Below are positions 32,701 to 41,801 of a stretch of 64,000 nucleotides of DNA, piece by piece (within the stretch, counting starts at the first letter, position 1; every line of letters begins with the position of its first letter). A model generated the notes under the pieces. It worked only from the letters and a program-made list of their open reading frames with translations, ran no database searches and was not told the origin of the DNA. The stretch is from Centrapalus pauciflorus (Eukaryota > Streptophyta > Magnoliopsida > Asterales > Asteraceae). The DNA lies in the NCBI GenBank assembly GCA_020465985.1, contig JAANYP010002360.1, positions 82,059 to 146,058 of the forward strand. The letters run 5' to 3'. A program made the position numbers and the translations under genes.

Positions 32701-33466
32701 GCTGTACTACCATCTATCCTCTTAACAACTAAGGTCACAGACAAAACAACAGGAGACACAGAAAAATATGCACAGAACACAACAGACACATACGAGCGAT
32801 CCGCTCCAGAATCAAACAAAATAGGAGCACTAAGCCCGTTCAGAATATACGTACCGGAAACAACATCGGTGGATTCGCGAGCCTCCTCTGCCGTGGCCTG
32901 GAATACTCTACCCCGGCCTCTGGGCACTGACTCTCTACGGCTCGATGAAGCTGGCTCTGCTCTAGCACCGCTGGTACTCTCTCCCTATACAGCTGGCGGC
33001 GCATCAGGACAATCTCTAGCGACATGGCCTGGCCTCCCACATCGGAAGCACAGAGAATCTCTCGAGGTGCAAGTAAATGAAGTGTGGCCGTACTGCCCAC
33101 AACGGTAACATCTGGGCTGCTCCTACATACAAGAACCGGAATGACGACGACGGCATCTCGGGCAGTCTCTCTCCTGCTGAACTGTCTGCCCGACTCCCTG
33201 ATGGCTGGGACCCCTGTCCCACACTGCTCTGACTCTGACTAGGAGCACTATAACGGGAAGTCTGCCCCTGACTCTGACTAGCCGTCCCAAACTCCTGATA
33301 CTTTCCCGATCTCCTGGACCTATGGTCTCTGCCTCTGTCTCTATCTCTACGAAATCCCGAACCTTGCCCCTGACTCTGCTGCTGCTCAGGCTGTCTCTCT
33401 CTCTGGAAATCCTGGGGCTCTCGATAGTAACCATGGGACTGTTCAGACGTCCCTGTCCTCTGTCTC
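29731..33466 (-). pseudogene. gag-pol: F gag C-terminus and pol (protease, RT, RNase H, integrase, start of chromodomain region)
   Basis: Minus strand, starting in mid-gag at the deletion junction (about 33466). Two CCHC knuckles (CYRCGQYGHTSFTC, CFRCGRPGHVARDC, about 33040-33125) are followed by a TAG. Retropepsin ILFDSGADRSYVS lies near 32790-32830. RT has CIDYRELNKVTVKN and FIDDILIYS (about 31795-31820). RNase H has YCDASDTGLGCLLMQ and YTDHKSLQYL. Integrase has CMTC, MDFIVRLP, SDRDTRF and TDGQTEQTNQTLEDM. The C-terminal HVSHLRKCLAKDD ends at the E insertion. TAG codons at 32157-32159, 30729-30731 and 30021-30023 keep one frame throughout pol and look like single transitions from TGG, a sense codon, and CAG. 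Tekay/Del type. Confidence 0.92.
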
Positions 33467-34102
33467 TACAGCAGGTCTGGCCGCGCTCACGCTACAGCAG
33501 GCCTGTGCAGTTCACGAAAATAGCAGAACCAAGGGAGTAAAATCCCCATAGCCGATTTCCAGCAGCCAAATCACTTACAAAACTCATATATCATAAGTCA
33601 TACAACTTCAGAACCAAACTCACGGATATCACAACATATACATACAAATTTTAGCAACCCAAAACCATGAAATTCTTACCTTGAGCTCAAGAACACCAAA
33701 GAGGAGGAAGATGACCAATTCAATACTCAAATCAGATTTTTGATGATCTTTGCTTGCTGCTCCAGAAAACCCACGCACACACACTCAATCTCAGATTCTA
33801 TTTTTGGCAAAAAGGGAGAAAAGAGAGCCTTAGGTCAAGGCACACACATATATACGTACTTTCCATATTTAGAAAGTTCCGATCCCGATGCCACTTTTTC
33901 ACGACTAATATCATTTGAACCCAATTAAATCCACGATCTCAATGATAATAATAATCCACTAATTATTAACTCGGAGACACGCATCACTCGGTCTCAACAC
34001 GTTAAATCCACGAAACGGAATTTAATTGGAACACGGAATAATATTAAATAAATGAGCCAATAAATTAAATCCACGTAGCAGGCTCAAATCCGGGATGTTA
34101 CA
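33467..34102 (-). repeat. 5' LTR of F, truncated (first about 636 bp)
   Basis: Starts TGTAACATCCCGG at 34102 on the minus strand and follows the LTR to the GC-rich block, then joins gag sequence. At the join, ACAGCAGGTCTG is a second copy of sequence found 16 bp away in the LTR, which looks like filler DNA at an end-joining repair site. Confidence 0.88.
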
Positions 34103-34107
34103 TAGTC
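34103..34107. other. Right target-site duplication of F (TAGTC)
   Basis: Copy of 15608-15612. Confidence 0.93.
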
Positions 34108-34276
34108 AAATTTCACAAAAACTAAAAAAAATAACATTGACGGACAAAAAAGCAAAAACCATGAAAACATGTTGGTTTTTTTCGTAATAAACCCTAATAA
34201 TAATAATGAGAATAATAATAATAATAATAATAATATAATTGATGATGAATTAAATCATAATTTATTAAATTATTAT
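34108..34276. other. AT-rich flank with short AAT microsatellite
   Basis: Non-coding. About 40 bp of AAT repeats near 34193-34235. The first 90 bp are an imperfect inverted match to the left flank of F near 15450-15500. Confidence 0.5.
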
Positions 34277-35345
34277 TTCAAACTTTTAAAAGTGTTTCAA
34301 TTAAGTAGTTGGGTTACCTGAAAATCAATACCAACCAGTTATGATACTTATGTACACATATTTTATGACATAGAAGAATGAGAGAATTTCATATATATAA
34401 CTTTTAATATTACGCATATATCCTTGCAAAATTCCTTATTACATATATATCTCTCTAAATTTTTAAATCTCACGTATATATCAAAATGGCTATTCTAAAT
34501 TTATTTTATCATTTAAAATTTTTTTGAATATATAAACTACCATCTTAAATTCCAACAAAAATAAATTAGAAAAATATAGAAATATCGTTTTTTAATTTAA
34601 TTCAATAATAAATTAATTAAAAAATTATATTTAACATTTTTTAAATGATGCAATTAAATTTAAAATAGTCATTTGGACATATATGTAAGATTAAAAGGTT
34701 TAGAAGGATATATAGGTAATAAGAATGTTTGTAAGAATATATACGTAATGTTGGAAGTTTACAATGATATATATGAAATTCTCCCTAGAATTAATGACTC
34801 TTAAACACGATGTTTATCAAATTCAAAACATATCATTTCCATTTGATAGATATCATGTTTAGGAGATGAAAATTAATGCTCTATTATATTGTTATAAAAT
34901 GAAAGCATATTTTATCAATTTGATACATATTTTGTTTATGAATCTTTTTATAGTTTTATAGAAAAAATAAATCATTTTAGGTTTTTCTAATTTCAAATTA
35001 TAAAAAATATGTCCACATAAGCAAAGTAACCGGTTAGTATCGATTTTTTAATTGAAACACTTTTAAAAGTTTTGATTGACTACTAAATGTGCACAAAAAA
35101 AGTACACAACATAAATGTGTACAAATTTAAAAGTACATAACTATTTGATGTCATTTTCCTTGAAAAACCTGTCCAAGTAAGCATGGTGACCGGTTGGTGC
35201 CGGTTTCCAAGTCACCCAACTACCTAATTGAAACATTTTTGAAAGTTTGACTACCAAATGTGCACAAAAAAAAAGTAAACTACATAAATGAGTACAAACT
35301 CAAAAGTACAGAACTATTTGACGACATTTTCCCTTATAAAATGGC
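34277..35345. repeat. Decayed Mutator-like MITE arms (three related arms)
   Basis: Three segments (about 34277-34340 inverted, 34990-35158, 35160-35334) share arm sequence with the intact MITE at 36592-37153: ACCGGTT..., AATTGAAACA...TTTTGA, CTACCAAATGTGCAC, ACATAAATG.GTACAAA and ACTATTTGA.G.CATTTTCCC. The left terminus is missing and another foldback element sits between the first two arms, so boundaries are uncertain. Confidence 0.6.
34380..34785. mobile_element. Foldback MITE with GAGAGAATTTCATATATAT ends
   Basis: About 406 bp with terminal inverted arms of roughly 150-170 bp: left GAGAATTTCATATATATAAC...ATTACGCATATATCC...ATTACATATATAT, right the diverged reverse complement ending ATATATGAAATTCTCCC. 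Flanking 9-mers TAGAAGAAT and TAGAATTAA agree only at 6 of 9 positions, so a Mutator-type 9-bp duplication is possible but weak. No coding capacity. Confidence 0.65.
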
Positions 35346-36403
35346 AAAATCATCATTTTTAAAAAATTTAGAAACAGAAGGACCAATTCTGCAAGTAAAA
35401 TGTGGTTTGAGGGACCGCCACTGCAACTTTGAAAGTTGAGAGACCGTTTCCGTAATTTTGAACAAACCACAGGGACCATTTCTGTAATTTACTCTTTATT
35501 TAATTAAACAATATGGATAGATTCTTGAAAAGAAGAAATTACTTGTGAATGTTTCGGATGATCATGTAATAACTCGTTTTTAAAAGATGATAACTTGTAG
35601 GGGACAACTATAGTATCTATTTTATTTTGGTTTGTAACGATTAATGACGCTGTATCACTTAAATAATTGTTTTATTATACGATCTATATGAATCAATCCG
35701 AACTTTTAAGATTTGAAATTTGTCTAGTTACAAACACTTTCACTCTCGTAAGATATTAAATTCTGAGTCCTATACCGTGACCAACCATAAAAATACAAGG
35801 GAGATGTTTCTACATAATAAAAATTTATCGTAATTTCATGTTAAGTGATGATCTTAATTTTAAGAACAGTTTTATCTTTAAAATAAGAATAAAATAGTTT
35901 TTCATATAAAATTTTTATGTATAATAAATATTTGTTGTATAGAAACCATCTTTTAAAATACAACAATGTTTTATGAAATTTTCTTATAAAGAAAAAAAGG
36001 TTTATATTTATTTTGGGTAAAGTGAAAGAAATAATAAAACCTGGTTGTCCTTTTGGTGTTTTGTGCATTGGGAAACAGCTCCCGCGTTGTTTCCGCGCGC
36101 CCTGTACCCTCGTTCACCCGCTCCATAAAACCCTGTTTGGAGTTTGGACCCACAACCCCAACTGCCCGCCCTGCCCTGCCCTGCTCTTTTAATTTTCCAG
36201 GTTAAATATTCACTCACACTCAATGCCTTTTGTATAAAACTTTTATTATGAAAAGACAACATTTTATGTATTACTGATCGGTCAATTCTGTACTCCCTAG
36301 AAAATTGTATTGGTTTCATATTTAATTTAGAAATAAATAGTTACTTATAAACGAATAGTATTTTGTATTTTAAAACAAACATTTTAATACTTTGTAGCAT
36401 TTA
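35346..36403. other. Non-coding AT-rich DNA with a GC-rich patch
   Basis: No convincing gene. Near 35390-35510 there is a repeat-like stretch with GGGACCNNNNCTGNAA motifs, which looks like old transposon sequence. At 36063-36185 a GC-rich patch (CCGCGCGCCCTG, GCCCGCCCTGCCC) stands out against AT-rich flanks; short frames there have no recognisable similarity. The last three bases (TTA) are the target duplication of the Tourist-like MITE. Confidence 0.5.
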
Positions 36404-37276
36404 GGGGGTGTTTGCTTCGTAAATTTTTTCTGTGTGATTAGCATTTCGTCAAAGGATTGGATTATGAAGCATTTGCATTTGTCAGGATTTTATCTAAGAA
36501 TCTGCATTATCTTGTAGAATAAATTTGCTAATTTGAAAAATGCAAGGTAACTGAGATTTAAAATCCTAGGGGGGGCTGAGTTTTTAAATAAGGGAAAATG
36601 ACATCAAATAGCTCTGAACTTTCGACTTTGTACACCTTTATGTAGTAAATTTTTTTTTTTGTGCACATTTGGTAGTCAAAGTTTAAAAATTGTTTCAATT
36701 TGGTAGTTGGCGTACCTTTTAACCGGTTGCTTCCGGTTTCGATACCTACGTGGACAATTTTTAATGACGTGGCTACCCATTTTTATATTATACCCGGTTT
36801 TATCTACGTGGCAACCCGCTTTTTAAAATCACCCGGGTTTATAACCGGGTTTTTTAAAAAACGACGTTATAAACCCGGGTGACTTCTTAATTTCATACGG
36901 CGTTATAAACCCGGGTGATTTTAAAAATGGGTTGTCACGTAGATAAAATCGGGTATAATATAAAAATGGATAGTCACGTCATTAAAAAATTATCCATGTA
37001 GACATCGAAACCGGAAGCAACCGGTTAAAAGGTACGCTACCTACCAAATTGGAATAATTTTGAAACGTTGACTACCAAATGTGCACAAAAAATAGTTCAC
37101 TACATAAATGTGTACAAAGTCGAAAGTTCAGAGCTATTTGATGTCATTTTCCCTTTAAATAATAGAGAAGTGAGGGATTTATGAAATCATGGGATTTTAA
37201 ATCCTTACTGAAATCTGTGAACCAAACACAGGATTTTAAATGCAAATTCCAGTGAATCCACGAACCAAACGGCCCC
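36404..37276. mobile_element. Tourist-like (PIF/Harbinger) MITE, interrupted by a Mutator-like MITE
   Basis: Ends GGGGGTGTTTGCTTCGT and ACGAACCAAACGGCCCC are inverted repeats with TTA on both sides (36401-36403, 37277-37279), the PIF/Harbinger target duplication. Without the internal MITE and its duplicated 9 bp it is about 302 bp, typical of Tourist. Sub-terminal matches continue inward (CACAGGATTTTAAAT-type sequence). Confidence 0.8.
36592..37153. mobile_element. Mutator-like foldback MITE, 562 bp palindrome
   Basis: Ends GGGAAAATGACATCAAATAG and its reverse complement, flanked by perfect 9-bp duplications TTTAAATAA (36583-36591 and 37154-37162), as for Mutator-like elements. The two halves are near-perfect inverted arms of about 275 bp meeting near 36875 (AACCCGGGTGA on both sides). 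No protein is encoded; it would fold into a long hairpin if transcribed. Confidence 0.9.
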
Positions 37277-37279
37277 TTA

Positions 37280-38177
37280 AACCTTATAAACATATATTAT
37301 AAATTCCAAATGAATAAACTCAGATTGTGTTTAGTTGGTAATTACGAATCACTATGGGTATAACTTTCAAAGTAGTAATATAGGTATGAGAATGATTTCT
37401 TGAAACATATAGTTCCGTTTGTAAAATGGGTTTTGGTGTCATTACCAAAACTGTCATTTGGTTTGTTGCTACGAGAATTGATAGAACATGATCTACGTGA
37501 ATCATAGACATTTGGAATAAATCTGGCATTAATTGAAAGTTTTTCTCAATTACACTTTGAATCTCACACACATATAATTGCAAGACTTAGGAAAATTCCC
37601 TTGGAATTTTTGTTTTATATTAAAATCCTAATTTTCACATATTTGCACTATTAGTCCTTGAACTTCTATTTTTGTTGTTTTCACCTCTATAATTAATACC
37701 TAACAATATTTGATTTTTGATTCTAAAATCTCTCTGTGAATTTCTTGATCTGATTGTTATTTTAGTAATTCAATCTTGTTTGTATCAATTTTGTGATCTA
37801 TATTCAAATGGTATCAGTGACCAGGACAACCAAATTTGGATTTGAATCTTTGAAAATTTTTTCTGGAAACCGTCGAGTTTATAGTTTCTGATTTCATCTG
37901 AAATCTTTTTTGTGGAACTGTTTGTGGATCAAAATTATAATTCGGGTATCCGTTTTTATTCAACAAATCATTCTGCAATATTTCAAGAGGACGATGCCCA
38001 GAAGTTTAAAGAGCTCAAGAAGAAGCCCAAATAGATACAAGACATTCGTGACGCAATAGAGCTAACCAATGACAGATTTCATGCACGCCAAGTCACGAGA
38101 AGATTCGATGTCATCTTCCGTCTACGAGAGTCTGATGAAAGAGTTTGGCACCTGCCATAGTGATTGAAAAGGGGAGC
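37280..38177. other. Non-coding, with remnants of a Copia-type leader
   Basis: Mostly AT-rich. AATGGTATCAGTGACC at about 37808-37823 resembles a mutated tRNA-Met primer site (GGTATCAGAGCC), suggesting a deleted Copia derivative between there and the LTR at 38178. A short coding-like stretch (QKFKELKKKPK, DIRDAIELTNDRFHARQV, about 38000-38150) is interrupted and unrecognised. GAAAAGGGGAGC at 38166-38177 looks like a polypurine tract. Confidence 0.4.
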
Positions 38178-38511
38178 TGTTAGATATTAAATTTCAATCA
38201 TGTGGTTCCATTTTGTAATCTATATTTTTTTACTTTATTTCAATGTAATTTAATTTTCTTATATGTAATCTTTTCTTTTATTTAATAGTTGAGGGGTGTG
38301 TTGTGTAAATCTGTAAATCTTCCCTTTGTATTTAAAAAAACCCACGCCTAGGGTTTCCAACCTTTTGTCATTATTCTAATAGAAAAGCGGTGGTTGCTAC
38401 GTATTATTCTCTGACAGTTTTTGCAAAGATTGAGTTTTTATTCTCTTTGTTTATTGATTAAATCATGTTTACGTTTATGAGTGATTGATTATTGATTGGG
38501 ACCACTACAAC
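38178..38511 (+). repeat. LTR (about 334 bp), probably a 3' LTR
   Basis: Starts TGTTAGATATTAAATTTCAATCATGTGG, nearly the same as the LTR at 40700, and follows a purine-rich tract. The end (about ...CTACAACA) is set only by alignment to the second LTR and is uncertain. No primer site follows, so it is best read as the 3' end of an older element. Confidence 0.65.
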
Positions 38512-39945
38512 AATTCATATGAATGAAGAAATATATTGTGCGAAGAATAACGTTAAATATTTGACTGAAAAATGCTGGCTTGTTACAACAACTTAAAATG
38601 TTTCAAAAGAGTTCATCTATTGATAATTTAATTTCAAAGTTAACTTCAGAAAAAGTTGAATTAATTGCTAAACTTACTGAGTCTGGTTTTCTTCTGGCAC
38701 AAATGACTTCTGAAAAGACTCAAGCTTTATCTGAAGTAATCTCTTGAAATTAAAGCTTGATGTGTTTGACCAGAAATATAAAGTTCTGATATCTGAAACG
38801 AAGAGTTTCAATGTCAAATATTTGAATTAACAAAGAAACTGGAGGATTCTGAACGAGAAAGTTATTTGAATGCTAAAAAAGTTAAACATTTTTTGTCAAA
38901 TAATTCTTGTTTATCTAAGAAAATAATTGAGCTTAAGGTTAAACTTTCTCAGACAATTCAAAATAATCAAAATTCTTTGTTAAAGAAATCAGAGGAATTC
39001 ACAACTATTAATCTTTTTTTTCAGATCTTGAAGAAGAGTTAAAATGATCACTTAAATCAGTTGAGACTGAACTTACTTTAACATCAATTTTCAAAAAGGA
39101 TATTGAATTGTTACATAAGAACGTTGACAAACTCTTAATCATTAACAGTGACTTAGAGAATCAAATTTCTCTGTTAACAATTAAGTATTTAGTCTTACAT
39201 GGTTTAAAGGATAACGTAAGTCCTAATTTTTTTTAAATAAGAAAGTTGTGCATTCTTTCCTTTTAACTAAAAGTATAGAGGAGTATGTTGTGTCTCATGA
39301 TTCTTTCTTTCTTTCTGAAAATAACAATAATTTAATTTGAAAGTTAGAAAATCCATTGTTGAAGATGAAGAAGAAATTGAAATTGATGTTGAGAATGATA
39401 CTTATTTTGTGAAAACAGTTTCTTCTTATTCAACATCCTTACATAATCAAGAGACTAAACAACACGCCGATCTTAAACTCAAATGTCTTCTCAAGATAAA
39501 CAAAGGAAAGAATCAAAGAAAAACTTCTAGTTAAGGTTTATGTTGGTGAATCTTCTAAATCTGGTGTTTGTGCTACTACTACTTATTTTTCCAAGAAGTG
39601 TTCTTCTAAAAAGATTAAGAATTATTATCATAAACAACCAAGTATCAGACAAATTAAAAAAAAAAGCATTTACATTAATTTTGTTCATTTTGATCCTCAT
39701 ATCTTTGTCAAATTAGATATCAATTTCACTGGAACCAAAAGAAACTTAATTTTTTATTTCAATTTTGAAGACAAGAAAGTTTTGATAAAAGGAGTACCTA
39801 AACCTAAAATGACATGGGTATCCAAATCTGTTATGCAGTGGGTACCTAAAACACCTAATACACCAAAAGTAATGGATACCAAAGGGAACTTGAATTTTCT
39901 TTTTGAAGGTGATATGGTTTCAGTACATGTCTGTGCATATTAGTA
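38512..39945 (+). pseudogene. gag: Decayed Copia gag C-terminal remnant
   Basis: Fragments in several frames spell a coiled coil (LISKLTSEKVELIAKL, ELTLTSIFKKDIELLHKNVD) and then a gag tail near 39790-39860 with TWVSKSVMQWVPKTP. This resembles the end of gag in elements A and E (TKSVMAWVPRDN). Many stops and frameshifts. Probably from the same older Copia group as H. After it, TTTGTAGCAG near 40084-40093 may be a relic of the gag/pol acceptor. Confidence 0.6.
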
Positions 39946-40514
39946 CAAAACCCGAGCTTCTGCGTTATTGAAATTTGTAGACCTGAATTTTTATCAATCC
40001 AACAGAGAGCTTGTATGATTACAGGGAGTTTGAATTTTTGAAACTTCATTCTTCTAAATTTCAGTTGATTGATTCTTTGCTTATTTGTAGCAGGAATTTC
40101 ATCTATACTCTAATGAAGACAGTTTTTAAAAAAAAGTTGTGTGTTGTTTCTAAATGACATATTTTTATGCACACATAAACTGATTTCTCTGCGAAAAACA
40201 AGTGTTTCTACACACTTGAGATTTTTTTGAGCTTGTTTGTAAGCTAAAAAGATATATTTTTCAAAAGTTTTTGATCTCTAAGACATATCACTGAGGCTAA
40301 TTGATCTAGTCTTTGTGATTTTCATCATCTCAATTTTTCTGCGATTCTTCTTTAGAATCTGATTCTCCCATATCATTCTTGATTCTCCCATTCATTTTAG
40401 ATTTTCTAAATCCGGATTATGAATTCAATGTTCATTTCGGCTTCTATGAATTCATTCATTCATTCATTGTGAAGTCTCCCATATTTCCCTGATCATTTCA
40501 TATCTTCCAATTCA

Positions 40515-40608
<94 letters not shown>

Positions 40609-40699
40609 CTTGATAGTCTGCTGACTTTAAAAATGCACCAAACTGAGTGATTAGGCATATATATCGCCTCTATGGTCTAACCAGAGCCGAAAGACCTAC
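39946..40699 (+). other. Copia-derived spacer with (TA)n microsatellite
   Basis: Non-coding. GATTCTCCCAT recurs near 40360-40390 and TCTCCCATA near 40465. (TA)n, about 90 bp, at 40518-40607. No clear polypurine tract before the LTR at 40700. Confidence 0.5.
40518..40607. repeat. (TA)n microsatellite
   Basis: About 45 uninterrupted TA units. Confidence 0.97.
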
Positions 40700-41022
40700 T
40701 GTTAGACTTATAAATTTCAATCATGTGGTTTCTATTTTGTATGTATTGTAATTTATTTTCTTTCAATGTAATTTTCATTTTTCCTAGAAAGTTGAAGGGT
40801 ATTTTATGTAAACCCCTCAAAGTAAGGCCTAGGTTTAAATAGAATATTATACCTACGGTTTTGTACCACTTGACATTTTTGAATAATCTCATTGTGCTAT
40901 TGACGGATGGAAATAGTGAGACGTTGATTGAGTTTTATTCTTTTTGTTCTTTCATATTTCTATCATAAAATTATATTGTAATCAGTGTGAGTGCATATAA
41001 TATTACTGGGATCATTCCTTCT
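40700..41022 (+). repeat. 5' LTR of H (about 323 bp)
   Basis: TGTTAGACTTATAAATTTCAATCATGTGG to about ATCATTCCTTCT, two or three bases before the primer site. Related to, but clearly diverged from, the LTR at 38178. The 3' boundary is approximate. Confidence 0.75.
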
Positions 41023-41024
41023 AT

Positions 41025-41036
41025 TGGTATCAGAGC
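41025..41036 (+). other. Primer-binding site of H
   Basis: TGGTATCAGAGC, a perfect tRNA-Met-type primer site. Confidence 0.9.
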
Positions 41037-41399
41037 CATTGGAGTGGATTTCAACTGATATTGTTTGGATTATCTTCATACGGTTTTTCTTCCTGAATCC
41101 CCTGTTAATCTTTCTGTTTTGTGTTACTTTTGCCTCAATAGTGATCTATACCTATTACTTTATTAATTTCGAGCTTTATAGGTTCAATTAATCTGTGTTT
41201 TAGGGTTTAAATTCTGTTCTTGCTTGAAGATTCACTTAATTAGTTGTTTTTAGGTGCACTTGGTTTATAAAAGTTGTTTCTAAAAATATTCCGAGCAATA
41301 AGGTACCATTTTTAGGTTTTAAAAAAAACATTTGGCCAAAATCTGAATTTTTGGGCTTAAATTGGTACTGTTGCTTTGAAAAATATTTCACTAAGTGTT

Positions 41400-41755
41400 T
41401 CTTCGAAACAAAACTTTGGATCCCTACTTCGGATATCGAACTTCGGATCTCATCTAAAGTCATCCGAACTTCGGATCTTACATCTGAACTTCGGATCACT
41501 TGTCTATTTATGCTTAATTTCATTTTTTAAATCATTTGTCTCTCATCCGAAGTTCGGACGGACCCTACCATCCGAACTTCGTATAATCTGTTTGTTTTAC
41601 ACTTAAAAATTCTATCGGTTCTTCACATGAACTACAGACCCCTAATCCAAAGTTCGCATGCCATCAGAAATTCGCTTTTCATCCGAAGTTCGTATCACAT
41701 ACAAACTTCACATCATCATCCGAACTTTGGATCCCAAATCCGAACTTCAGTTTCC
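41400..41755 (+). repeat. H leader: array of CCGAACTTCGGAT motifs
   Basis: About 12 copies, in either orientation, of a near-palindrome CCGAA-N-TTCGG with flanking AT (ATCCGAACTTCGGATC) within about 350 bp between the primer site and gag. Position matches the TTCGAA array in the leader of A. Confidence 0.75.
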
Positions 41756-41801
41756 ACTTCATAAGATCACTTTTCACAAGAACTTACTACTTACTTCCAT
41801 C

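Larger units (their letters stand above)
15613..34102 (-). mobile_element. Gypsy/chromovirus element F (Tekay/Del-like), split by Copia E
   Basis: Minus-strand element bounded by TAGTC duplications. From right to left: truncated 5' LTR (34102-33467), C-terminal gag, protease, RT, RNase H, integrase, chromodomain-like tail (29731 side, continuing at 17490 after Copia E), polypurine tract, full 3' LTR (17266-15613). Primer site, gag N-terminus and the 3' two-thirds of the 5' LTR are deleted. The coding frame has nonsense codons but apparently no frameshift through pol. Removing E (12.2 kb) leaves about 6.2 kb. Confidence 0.93.

Noticed and set aside
35841..36319. Overlapping short open frames on the minus strand near the GC-rich patch
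   Set aside because: Low-complexity, AT-driven translations without domains, codon signal or similarity to anything I recognise; they run across unrelated repeat sequence.
37809..37822. Functional primer-binding site
   Set aside because: GGTATCAGTGACC has mismatches and the sequence before it does not resemble the LTR at 38178, so no element can be delimited there.
38000..38160. Coding-like stretch (QKFKELKKKPK ... NDRFHARQV) as a possible host gene exon
   Set aside because: It contains stops, lies between a primer-site relic and an LTR, and is better explained as part of a deleted retroelement.
38178..41022. The two LTRs at 38178 and 40700 as the ends of one short element
   Set aside because: The first is preceded by a purine tract but not followed by a primer site, while the second is followed by a primer site. 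The order is wrong for one element and they are strongly diverged.
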